The notes under the pieces: model-generated
Told to the model about the DNA's origin: nothing
Database searches by the model: none
Seen by the model: the letters and a program-made list of their open reading frames with translations, nothing else
NCBI GenBank assembly: GCA_002389465.1
Contig: DGOT01000225.1
Location: forward strand, 1 to 8,981
DNA length: 8,981 nucleotides
Direction: 5' to 3'
Source: Bacteroidales bacterium UBA4459
GTDB lineage: Bacteria > Bacteroidota > Bacteroidia > Bacteroidales > F082
Program-made: the position numbers and the translations under genes
Part shown: positions 1 through 7,550 of the stretch, one piece after another
How the letters are laid out: the number at the start of each line of letters is the position of its first letter
Numbering within the stretch: the first letter of the stretch is position 1

Positions 1-2211
1 ATGAAAGACAAAGCAAAACTACGTCTGCTCAAAATTGCAGTGGACATGAAAGGACTAACTAAAGAAGAAGGGTTGCCAGACATTGCGGCCTATGTCTTTA
101 GCCATTCCGGAAGATTTCTTAACAAGCAGGTGCTTAAACCTGACCCGAAAAGTTCGTCAATTGCTGTTGGGGAGATCAAGATTAAATCCAAACTTGACAA
201 CCTGATTGTCAAGATCGGTCCAAACATGGAAAATTTATCTATGCTGGACAAGAACCAACCTTTCACCGAGCGGGTGTCATTAAGTGAAAAACCCGAGTTG
301 GTAGTGGATATTAGCAAGATCTACTGGATCTGCTGGTTGAAATATGCTTACAACGTAAAAGGAAGTGTAACAAAAACCAGTAATATTCCGATCTGTGCCG
401 GCGAAGTGGATATTTATGATGTGGATATCCGCTATTGTATTCTAAAACTTCCCGGTCTTGTGATCGAGCGGATTCGTAAAGGGTTTATCGACATCATCGT
501 TGATCCACCACCATTCGATCCGGATATTATCGATTTTGAAAGGCCACAGACCTGGTGGGGTGACAATGATGACGATGACTGGTGTGGTACGGGTCCCAAA
601 GGTCCGTTTCCTCCTAAAATTGACATCTTAAAGAAGCTCGATTCTTTAGAGCCTAAATGGAGTTTTGCCCGCGACAGGTATCAGAACCTTGATAATGCGG
701 TAACAAGGGTAAATGAAACAATGAACACCATGATGTTGAGTGAGAAACGCACTTTTCTGGATACAGAATTGGTGGAAGGAGTCAAGCTATCTCAGATACT
801 CTATACCAATACAACTCAATTCAGAACTCTTCTCTTGGATCATTTTGTAATTATCCGTTATTGGTTATGCTGGTGGCCCTGGATATATTGGTTATGGTGG
901 CCGTATTGTGGTTACAGCCTTGAACATCTGGGCACTACAATTCTGAAACCTGACGGTAGCTTTGATAAGACTGTATGGATCTCGGTTTGCCGCAAAGACA
1001 CTCCGGACCTATGGTTCAGAGTAAGGCAGAATATCAATGGATTAGATCGGGTGATTTATGCCCGTTACCCTGTACCATGCAATACCTACTGGAACCATGC
1101 AAGTAATGTACCGGTTCATTTGCTGGTAACCGATCCTAATGCTATTGCCTGTCATCAGGGACATCCCGGAATTAGCACTCCATATGTGCTGCCCATGGGT
1201 ATTTACGAAGATGAATGGTATCAGGTTGAGCAGGCTCATGTCAAAGCCCATTGTAATCCGGCGGTATCATTACCTGCCAACTGTGGACTATATAAGCAAA
1301 CCGACCCTTATGGTACAAGGCTCGACCTACGCATGCAGTTTCATGATGACATTTACAATAACAACATCCATTACTATAGGTGGTCGTACAGAAAGCATGG
1401 CAATGTCAGCTGGGTCAGTATTGACACGCCTATTACACATCGTCATGTTAAAATGGTAAGTCCCGGGAAGTATACCATTGATGCAGTAAACCTGGGGCCG
1501 AAAACCAAAGGTGGTACTAACGATCTTTTTGAAGTACCTGATCCTAACCTTAGTTGGTTGTCAAACAGGAATGACTTGGCTTATGCAATATGGCATACCG
1601 CTACATGGAATGGTAGTATGTATATACCACAGGTCAGCGATGGAAAGTATGACCTCCGGCTGGAAATGTTTAATCAGAGCGGAAATAAGGTAAAACCTGC
1701 CACCGCCGGTTTTAAGTTCATACTCCCGACTGCGATTATTGGTAACCTTGATGATACACTGTTTGTGGAAACTGATGGAAGCCTGATCATGCATTTGCAT
1801 GTGAACAACAAGGATACGGTTGCAGATATTAAGGACATAAAGCTCAACGGTGTAGCTATGGCAAATTGCCAGTTTCTTGAGTATTGTAATAAAGCAACAG
1901 ACGATGTAACGATTAAGTATGATGCATATCATCCGACTGCAGTTTATGATTTTCTTGATCATTACAATTTGCATATCAGAAGAGGAATATACGGAACAGT
2001 AGTTCAGTCGCTTGTTAATCAACCTGCTTCGGTGGTGAATGAACAAAAATCCTACAAAGTGGTGGATCTTCTGGGAACGTACCAGCAATGCGCTTTCACG
2101 GTATCACTCCACACTTTTCCGCGTACCCGTGATGGCCACAGTCGTATCAGGGCATATGAAGCTTACGATTCGTCAGCATATGCTGTTACGGAAAAGGCAG
2201 TATGTCCATAA
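1..2211 (+). CDS. large orphan protein with beta-sandwich-like modules and a Trp-rich segment; function unknown
   Basis: I do not recognise a named family. The 736-residue frame opens with ATG at base 1, so the true start may lie upstream of the window. There is no signal peptide or lipobox. Residues 115-165 (from YNVKGSV, with IPICAGEVDIYDVD) look like a transthyretin or carboxypeptidase-regulatory-like beta module. An acidic and Pro-rich linker follows at about 167-206 (DPPPFDPD, then DNDDDD), then a probably helical stretch at 207-285. Residues 288-303 (WLCWWPWIYWLWWPYC) hold seven Trp. A second beta module at about 308-376 carries KPDGSFDKTVW, DTPDLWFRV and CNTYWN. Later segments at about 438-465, 547-575 and 620-668 also look like beta strands. 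The protein has about 15 Cys. A terminator follows the stop, and a DUF2846-like gene comes next on the same strand. The module assignments are inference from motif texture; confidence in the gene itself is high. Confidence 0.85.
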   Translation: MKDKAKLRLLKIAVDMKGLTKEEGLPDIAAYVFSHSGRFLNKQVLKPDPKSSSIAVGEIKIKSKLDNLIVKIGPNMENLSMLDKNQPFTERVSLSEKPELVVDISKIYWICWLKYAYNVKGSVTKTSNIPICAGEVDIYDVDIRYCILKLPGLVIERIRKGFIDIIVDPPPFDPDIIDFERPQTWWGDNDDDDWCGTGPKGPFPPKIDILKKLDSLEPKWSFARDRYQNLDNAVTRVNETMNTMMLSEKRTFLDTELVEGVKLSQILYTNTTQFRTLLLDHFVIIRYWLCWWPWIYWLWWPYCGYSLEHLGTTILKPDGSFDKTVWISVCRKDTPDLWFRVRQNINGLDRVIYARYPVPCNTYWNHASNVPVHLLVTDPNAIACHQGHPGISTPYVLPMGIYEDEWYQVEQAHVKAHCNPAVSLPANCGLYKQTDPYGTRLDLRMQFHDDIYNNNIHYYRWSYRKHGNVSWVSIDTPITHRHVKMVSPGKYTIDAVNLGPKTKGGTNDLFEVPDPNLSWLSNRNDLAYAIWHTATWNGSMYIPQVSDGKYDLRLEMFNQSGNKVKPATAGFKFILPTAIIGNLDDTLFVETDGSLIMHLHVNNKDTVADIKDIKLNGVAMANCQFLEYCNKATDDVTIKYDAYHPTAVYDFLDHYNLHIRRGIYGTVVQSLVNQPASVVNEQKSYKVVDLLGTYQQCAFTVSLHTFPRTRDGHSRIRAYEAYDSSAYAVTEKAVCP

Positions 2212-2241
2212 AGGACAGATGTTACATTTATGACTGATTTT

Positions 2242-2277
2242 AATATCGGCTGCAGACTAACTACAGCCGATATTTTT
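2242..2277 (+). terminator. intrinsic terminator after the orphan gene
   Basis: AATATCGGCTG (2242-2252) and CAGCCGATATT (2264-2274) form a perfect 11-bp stem around an 11-base loop. The 3' arm runs into a five-T tract at 2273-2277. It starts 30 bases after the TAA of the upstream gene, which is the expected position for rho-independent termination. It should reduce read-through into the next gene. Confidence 0.85.
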
Positions 2278-2285
2278 ATGATAAA

Positions 2286-2303
2286 GTAATTAAAAATAAT
2301 TAC
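2286..2303. repeat. AT-rich perfect inverted repeat just before the DUF2846-like start
   Basis: GTAATTA (2286-2292) and TAATTAC (2297-2303) are exact inverted copies around AAAA, and the repeat ends four bases before the ATG at 2308. It could be a protein-binding palindrome or a weak RNA hairpin over the initiation region. The sequence does not decide between these, and short AT-rich palindromes also arise by chance. Confidence 0.4.
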
Positions 2304-2307
2304 AATT

Positions 2308-2865
2308 ATGATAGCAGTAATATCTTTTTCATTAAATAACAAAGAACAATGCCAAAAAGTTGAAAAGGCTAGTGAAAATGAGGCAATTGTATACTTTGTA
2401 AAAAGCACGGTAATAGCTTCTGCGGTTACTTTTAACTTCTTTGATTCAGATCAATGTATAGGAAAGTTCAAAGGGCAGGGTTATTTTATTTATCGATGCG
2501 AACCTGGCGAACATGTTTTTTGGGTTTCCAAAGAGTTCGCTAATTTCATGACAGCTGATTTAAACCCCGGACACACTTATCTTGTGGGGGTCTATGCAAC
2601 AACAGGGGTGCTCACGGCCAACCCGATAATCTCTCCTATTTCTGCTGCTGATATCAAGAACATTACTAAAGCACTTAAAATACTAAAGAAAAAAGATCCT
2701 AAAACATTTTCTGAAGAAGAATTATCAGGCTGGACTGAAAAACACCAGACTTCTATAACCGAGAGCATGGCTCATTTTAGGAAGAAAGCCAACGAAGGTG
2801 CTGATTTTAAAAATTTAGCAGCTGATATGGCTTTACCTAATGAATATATCATGACGAATAAATAA
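2308..2865 (+). CDS. DUF2846-like protein lacking a signal peptide
   Basis: A 185-residue protein. Residues 26-95 follow the DUF2846 pattern: an AIVYFVKS strand, an IGKFKGQGYFIYRCEPGEHVF block (short element, then the 'PG-H' turn), and a closing NPGHTYLVGV strand. Known members are mostly small exported or lipid-anchored envelope proteins of unknown function. This one starts MIAVISFSLNN, with no hydrophobic leader or lipobox, so cytoplasmic location or non-classical export is possible. Residues 112-185 form a charged, probably helical tail (KALKILKKKD, then EEELSGW) outside the core. ATG 2308 is the only reasonable start, because an in-frame TAA lies close upstream. No strong Shine-Dalgarno or TAnnTTTG site is visible between the terminator and the start. 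Family assignment is moderately sure; role unknown. Confidence 0.8.
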   Translation: MIAVISFSLNNKEQCQKVEKASENEAIVYFVKSTVIASAVTFNFFDSDQCIGKFKGQGYFIYRCEPGEHVFWVSKEFANFMTADLNPGHTYLVGVYATTGVLTANPIISPISAADIKNITKALKILKKKDPKTFSEEELSGWTEKHQTSITESMAHFRKKANEGADFKNLAADMALPNEYIMTNK

Positions 2866-2954
2866 TAAATTATTATCATTCTTGAAACTTATTCAAAGGA
2901 AATAAAAGTGATTGCAGAAGTGGCAAGTCGCTTATGACACAAACATCGTTTATA

Positions 2955-2967
2955 CGCAATCCTTGCG
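2955..2967 (-). repeat. small hairpin just downstream of the barrel gene
   Basis: CGCAA (2955-2959) and TTGCG (2963-2967) make a 5-bp stem with a 3-base loop, seven bases after the minus-strand stop at 2974. There is no T tract, so it is a poor intrinsic terminator. The convergent 2866-2973 spacer otherwise holds only AT-rich sequence and weak repeats. Confidence 0.25.
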
Positions 2968-2973
2968 GAGAGA

Positions 2974-3786
2974 TTAAAACCTAAATCCCAGCGCCAATCC
3001 AAAGTTGTAGCCGAACATCCATCCGTACAAGTCAAGCGAGGCGCTCTGGCTGTCAACGTAAACATTTTTTTCGGTGAGGGGCATATCCCAGTCTTCAAGT
3101 TTAGTCTTCAATACTTGCTGGTCATCCGAGGATAAAGGCATGGAAGAAACGGCTGAAACGCTGGCATTCTGGTATCCTGCAAGCGGGCCGAAAAACCACC
3201 AGTCAAGAGTCAGGTGTTTGCCAAGAAACCATTGGGCACCCAGCATAAGCCCACCGTAATTTGCGTTTGAGTGTCCTGAAAAAGTGAGACTCTCTTCTGC
3301 GCCCGGGTAATCGTCATAAACAAAGATCAGATGGCTCATCTCAATCCGGCTGAACCGGTATGCGGGGGCGATGTAAAACCCTTTGCCGTAACCTTTTTTG
3401 CCGACATAAAAGCGTAATTCAACCGAGGCGCCGTAATTGGATATTTTCATCTCTTTAAATGCCTCTTCGATGGCGGGATCGTCGCTGCCGAATATTTTGT
3501 TGTAAAAAGAGTTGATGTACGGAACGGATGATGTAGGCATAAACCTCCCGGTCAGGGTAGCTGATAAAAATTTGTTGATCACACGTTCATACTGAAGACT
3601 GAAATTCAAAAAAATCGGCGAAATAAGATTCAGCTTGATAATGTTCATTTTTAACTCTGCCTGTTCTGCGGATTGCACCGGTTGAAATGTTGTGTCAGCG
3701 ACAGCTATAGTATCCGTTTGTGCAGATGCGCTGACATATAACCAGATACATAGAGTGATACTTAAAAGGATCTTGTCTGATTTCAT
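2974..3786 (-). CDS. DUF3575-like outer-membrane beta-barrel protein
   Basis: A 270-residue protein. Residues 1-22 are a signal peptide: basic start, hydrophobic core LLSITLCIWLYV, and SASAQ cleavage region. After a short polar linker (23-45), alternating amphipathic strands begin with MNIIKLNLISPIFLNFSLQYER (split here by motif: NIIKLNL, then FSLQYER), followed by ASVELRFYVG, GFYIAPAYRFS, GGLMLGAQWFLGK and a final GLALGFRF. The chain ends in Phe, as expected for proteins inserted by the BAM machinery. The NIIKLNL...YER opening fits DUF3575-type Bacteroidota barrels of unknown function. ATG 3786 is preceded by a TATATTTG element at 3838-3845, giving a leader of about 45 bases. The peptidase gene lies upstream on the same strand, but a terminator separates the two. 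No ligand can be inferred. Confidence 0.85.
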   Translation of the reverse strand: MKSDKILLSITLCIWLYVSASAQTDTIAVADTTFQPVQSAEQAELKMNIIKLNLISPIFLNFSLQYERVINKFLSATLTGRFMPTSSVPYINSFYNKIFGSDDPAIEEAFKEMKISNYGASVELRFYVGKKGYGKGFYIAPAYRFSRIEMSHLIFVYDDYPGAEESLTFSGHSNANYGGLMLGAQWFLGKHLTLDWWFFGPLAGYQNASVSAVSSMPLSSDDQQVLKTKLEDWDMPLTEKNVYVDSQSASLDLYGWMFGYNFGLALGFRF

Positions 3787-3837
3787 AATCGTTGCTTGTT
3801 GTTGAATAATCAGTGGATCATAATTGCATTTTCATTT

Positions 3838-3845
3838 CAAATATA
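3838..3845 (-). promoter_or_regulatory. Bacteroidota-type -7 element for the barrel gene
   Basis: Read on the minus strand this is TATATTTG, an exact match to TAnnTTTG, 52 bases upstream of the ATG. I find no clear TTG/TTTG -33 element at 19-21 bases, so the promoter call rests on one element and its position. Confidence 0.45.
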
Positions 3846-3898
3846 CACGAAAATTTTCATCTTAGAGTTAGCGTATTTAAAATCCTTACACCGGAAAT

Positions 3899-3926
3899 AA
3901 AAAAGGTTGCCCCGAAAGACAGCCTT
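3899..3926 (-). terminator. intrinsic terminator after the C25 peptidase gene
   Basis: On the minus strand, AAGGCTGTC and GGCAACCTT-type arms (3926 down to 3903) pair with a single C/A mismatch and one G-T wobble around a short loop. A run of six T follows (3904-3899). It begins 26 bases past the peptidase stop. It lies upstream of the barrel gene's -7 element, which supports separate transcription units. Confidence 0.75.
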
Positions 3927-3951
3927 ATAATGAAATAGATCGTCATGTTTT

Positions 3952-6900
3952 TTAACGTACCACAACCTTCTTTATCACAACCCGTTCATTTGTCTGAACG
4001 CGGACAAAATATAACCCATTCGCTTTGTCGTTGAGTTGGATTAGCTGTGTACCCGAAGGTTCTTCTACGGTCTGCCGCAGAAGTGTTCTCCCGCTGATAT
4101 CGTAAACCCGTACTTCGGCCTGCCGCTGCAACATTGCGGAATTTAGATAAAAAGTACCGTTGTTCGGATTAGGGAAAACGGTGAAATCATTTTCAGGCAT
4201 ATTTTCCTCTACACTAATGATGGTGGTGGTAGCCGGAAAAATAATATTATCCAACCATCCACAGTCGCTGCCGTTGGAAGTATACACATCTTTTATATAC
4301 GTCCACTTCACTATATGGTGTCCTTCGGTAACGTCATAGCTAACATATTCCCATCCTGATTCACCGGCCCATTCGCCCATTTTTGTACCATCAATAAAGA
4401 AGCGTAGAAAGTCATAACCGGGTTCGGAGGAAACTTTATAGTAAAATGAAATATCACCGTCTCCGATCGTTTCGAGTGTGATGAACAAGTCCGAAGTCTG
4501 GTTATCGGAAATAATTCCTGACCGGGCACAGTATGTACCTTCATAGGGGGCCTCATCGGTTACGAACCAGGGCGCATTCCCGCCGCTGTTCCAGTCAAAG
4601 GCTGTCAAGTCTCCCGTTTCAAAGTCTTCCATAACAATACCAATGCTGAAAAAATAAACATCGGTAAATGCATAGGCACCTGTAGTCATTTCCAGTTGCA
4701 GTTCAACGGACGTTCCCGGAGGGGTATTTTCGTCGATGCTGGCTGTAAACGAAACTTCTATCATATCGTTTACGTCCAGGTTGCCTATTTCGAAGGTGTT
4801 GCTGTCAAACGTAACCCACGAGTTGTTGGAACCGATAGATGCCACAGCTCCGGTACAGGCGCTGTGCCCGTGGTTGGCCACGGTAAAATTAAATGTCAGG
4901 GTCTCTCCCGGATCGGCCAGTCCGTTACCGTTTCCATAGGCATCATCATTGATGGTCATGTCGGAGGAAGCGAGTTCCGGAGCGCTGGCCCTTAACTGAA
5001 AACCGGAGGACCATGTTTCGTTACCATCGGTAGCCTGCAAGGTGAAATCAAGAACTGTCTGATCTGGAATATTGTCGGCCACATCGAATGCAAAGGCATG
5101 CTCATTGGTCAGGGTTTCACCTGCATCAATGTCGCCGTAACTTTCACTGTCATCTGTCAGGTTAATCCAGGTGCTTTCAGAACTTAGTGTGGTTTCTACG
5201 TCAAATGCAGTTACCACACCTACATTTTCAATCGAAACGTTCAGCCAGATTTGCTCGCCGAAATCAATCATTCCGTTGCCGTTACCCTGCGTATCGTCTA
5301 TTTCGTTTTCGGCATACACTACATAAGCTCCTTCGGCAGGAATGAACATGATGTCGTTGGTGTCGGGCAAGCAATTGTAGCCGCTAACGATGAGCGAAGC
5401 TTCACCGGTTTCGTCCACTGTTGGGTTGAATTCCATCACGGCTTCCCCGTTTACGTCGGTTGTTGCCAGCGAGCGCATTTCGCCGTTTTTCATGATGACA
5501 CAACTGAAATTTTCGAGTGGTTCACCGCCAGAAGTTACGGTTATGTTAACAGAGAGTGTACCAACCGGTATTTCGGCCGGATAGCTCACGTCAATATCAA
5601 TGGGTTCATTGTTCCAGATACTCATGGCCGGGTCACCCAGCACATTGATATCATAAAAGTTCCATCGTAAAGCCCCTTCTTCGTGTTGGCCTGGAGCTTC
5701 CACCCAGGGGGCGGTCTGAATTTTACTTTCCATGAAGGCTTTTCCTATTTGTGCAATTTGCTCGTTAAACATGGCGTCCACCATTTCGCGGTGCAAATGG
5801 GCTGCCGGCCCTTCGGTCTGCCCTTCGTTAAACCATCCGTATCTGGAGTTGCCAACAACAGCAGCGGCAAAATTGTGGATAGTCACCATTTTTTCCAGGA
5901 TGCAATCGTTGTAATCGAAAGCACCGCAAGTACACCCGTGGGTTTGCATGATGGTAAAGTTGTGGTCAGTACCGTTGGCACCGTAAAAATTGGCATCGGT
6001 AATATCGCTGTTCGACAGATGCGCCACGTATGTTTCGTTGGCATGGCCTACGTGGTGCACGAACTGCTTGCCCTGATTTATTTTGTTGATTAGCTGGCTG
6101 CCCGACCAGAAAGCGTCATGCTCATACATAGTTTCGATGTCGTAACCGGCAGGGATACCGATGGTTGTATAGCCGTTATCACTGTGTTCGCCGATCAGTA
6201 ACTCAAGATAATCCATCCCCCATGTTTCTGGGTCATTGTACAGGAATTCACCGGCCAGCAGCGGTTTTTGAAATTCACCCAAGACAGGTGCATTTTGGTA
6301 CGAAATGGTTTTGTTCAGCATGTTGGAAAGGTCCGTAGCATTGCTGATAGGGAAACGAGCCACGGCAATATCGGGTAGCAGGTCGTCTTCTTCGGGTTCG
6401 CCCCAGCGGTTATCGCCGTCATCATTCCAGTTACCGTCAAGACCCGAATAATACAGGTCGGCGGGTATATCGCTCGACTCGTAACCACTGCCAGAGACCA
6501 CATAACAATAAAATCCGCGGTAGGGTACATATTCCACATCTCCGCCCAGTAATACATATTCGGTACCCGATTCCTGGTATTCCTGGATGATGAAGTTTCG
6601 TATTTTTTCCTGCAGGTCTTGGCCCTCCATGTTTTGCTGTATGTATTCGGTGGTAAAAACATGCGACCGGATACCGCGTGTCAGGTAGATATTTTCTAGC
6701 TCGTCAAAATTGTTCTCGTATTGCTGCGGTGTGATGATCAGGAGTTCGTAAGCATCATCGGAACGGTATGATTTTTCGGGGTAAACGGCAAGCAGAGTAG
6801 GATTTTGTGCCAGCAACAAGGCCCTTTTCTTCACATCTTTTTTAGTGCACAGGTTTTGCAAAGCAGCGGTTGCTTTATCACCGGGTTCGGTAGTAATCCG

Positions 6901-7395
6901 GATGGTGACTTTGGTAAAATAGGAGATTTTGCCTTCTGCCGGAATGTACCGGACAGGTGTAAAAGTAGAGAAGGCGAAACCATATCCGTTCATGAACTGC
7001 GTGGAGAGTCTCCCATACTGTGTGGTAGGATATATCTTATCGGAACTGTAAGTAGTTTCGTTCTTATAAAATCCTGCTTTGCTGTTTTCCGAAAGCGGTC
7101 GGGATGGCTGATAAGGCCACAGTATATAGTTGCCTTCCAGGGCGACTTTGTTCTCCCCGATAAATTCGATGGCTGTAGCTACATGACCGGGAGGTAAAAG
7201 TAAGCTTACCGAATGGTAGGGTAGCGCCGGTTCGCCGGAACGTGCCGTAAGCAGATCATCGCCAAATGATAGTTGTTGATACCCTTTATGTTGGGTAACA
7301 ACCGGTCTGGAAAAATAATAAGATTGCTCGATAACGTCTGCCTGCGTGGAAAGCCAGAAGGATAAAAGGAAAACCAGTAAAGTAAAATTTTTCAT
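3952..7395 (-). CDS. secreted gingipain-like C25 cysteine peptidase with T9SS sorting domain
   Basis: A 1147-residue cell-surface or secreted cysteine endopeptidase. Residues 1-19 are a signal peptide (MKNFTLLVFLLSFWLSTQA). Residues 20 to about 205 resemble the N-terminal propeptide. The C25 catalytic region spans about 215-595: YVLLGGDVEYVP, the DIAVARFPI block, the catalytic His in HHVGH (His451) and the nucleophile in HGCTCGAF (Cys488, aligned with the Cys of gingipain CVNGDF). It closes with INVLGDPAMSIW. An Ig-like domain follows (about 600-688), then two copies of a beta module with GNGNGxxDxGE (about 690-802 and 803-917), and a jelly-roll-like region (about 920-1055). A type A sorting domain ends the chain (about 1066-1147: FPNPNNGTFYLN, VYDISGR, NGLYFVRV, KKVVVR). 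The family is made as a zymogen, crosses the outer membrane by T9SS, and has the sorting domain removed. Substrate specificity cannot be read; it need not be Arg or Lys as in gingipains. Confidence 0.95.
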   Translation of the reverse strand: MKNFTLLVFLLSFWLSTQADVIEQSYYFSRPVVTQHKGYQQLSFGDDLLTARSGEPALPYHSVSLLLPPGHVATAIEFIGENKVALEGNYILWPYQPSRPLSENSKAGFYKNETTYSSDKIYPTTQYGRLSTQFMNGYGFAFSTFTPVRYIPAEGKISYFTKVTIRITTEPGDKATAALQNLCTKKDVKKRALLLAQNPTLLAVYPEKSYRSDDAYELLIITPQQYENNFDELENIYLTRGIRSHVFTTEYIQQNMEGQDLQEKIRNFIIQEYQESGTEYVLLGGDVEYVPYRGFYCYVVSGSGYESSDIPADLYYSGLDGNWNDDGDNRWGEPEEDDLLPDIAVARFPISNATDLSNMLNKTISYQNAPVLGEFQKPLLAGEFLYNDPETWGMDYLELLIGEHSDNGYTTIGIPAGYDIETMYEHDAFWSGSQLINKINQGKQFVHHVGHANETYVAHLSNSDITDANFYGANGTDHNFTIMQTHGCTCGAFDYNDCILEKMVTIHNFAAAVVGNSRYGWFNEGQTEGPAAHLHREMVDAMFNEQIAQIGKAFMESKIQTAPWVEAPGQHEEGALRWNFYDINVLGDPAMSIWNNEPIDIDVSYPAEIPVGTLSVNITVTSGGEPLENFSCVIMKNGEMRSLATTDVNGEAVMEFNPTVDETGEASLIVSGYNCLPDTNDIMFIPAEGAYVVYAENEIDDTQGNGNGMIDFGEQIWLNVSIENVGVVTAFDVETTLSSESTWINLTDDSESYGDIDAGETLTNEHAFAFDVADNIPDQTVLDFTLQATDGNETWSSGFQLRASAPELASSDMTINDDAYGNGNGLADPGETLTFNFTVANHGHSACTGAVASIGSNNSWVTFDSNTFEIGNLDVNDMIEVSFTASIDENTPPGTSVELQLEMTTGAYAFTDVYFFSIGIVMEDFETGDLTAFDWNSGGNAPWFVTDEAPYEGTYCARSGIISDNQTSDLFITLETIGDGDISFYYKVSSEPGYDFLRFFIDGTKMGEWAGESGWEYVSYDVTEGHHIVKWTYIKDVYTSNGSDCGWLDNIIFPATTTIISVEENMPENDFTVFPNPNNGTFYLNSAMLQRQAEVRVYDISGRTLLRQTVEEPSGTQLIQLNDKANGLYFVRVQTNERVVIKKVVVR
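4645..5328 (-). repeat. two tandem GNGNG-type beta modules within the peptidase
   Basis: Residues 690-802 and 803-917 each contain GNGNGMIDFGE or GNGNGLADPGE, then a beta strand (IWLNVSIENVG; LTFNFTVANHG) and a Trp-containing strand (STWINL; NSWVTF). The units are about 115 residues apart. Such tandem modules usually act as spacers or adhesive stalks between the catalytic domain and the C terminus. The Asp and Gly pattern could bind calcium, which is inference. Confidence 0.7.
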
Positions 7396-7415
7396 AATAA
7401 TGTGAATTTAAGCAC

Positions 7416-7423
7416 CAAAAGTA
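7416..7423 (-). promoter_or_regulatory. Bacteroidota-type -7 element for the peptidase gene
   Basis: The minus-strand reading is TACTTTTG, an exact TAnnTTTG match, 20 bases before the ATG, so the leader would be short. A TTTG lies 24 bases further upstream, slightly beyond the usual 19-21 spacing. The 155-bp spacer up to the HTH-GNAT gene holds no clear terminator, so some read-through from that gene is possible. Confidence 0.45.
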
Positions 7424-7550
7424 CAGTAATAAGAACAAGAAAAAGGACAAACGGTTGCTTGAAATTCGCAAATCCTCGCTGTTTAAAATGTATCTAAATT
7501 AATGCAGATGCATTTTTATTTGCCCGTCGCCAAATCCCCGTACGCATACT

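Noticed and set aside
1561..2088. 175-codon open frame on the minus strand
   Set aside because: It lies wholly inside the orphan gene, its composition is Cys/His/Ile-rich without domain texture, and it has no ribosome-binding or promoter signal.
5251..6093. Plus-strand open frames of 139 and 136 codons
   Set aside because: They are antisense to the well-supported C25 peptidase. Their His/Val/Gly-rich composition is what antisense of that gene gives.
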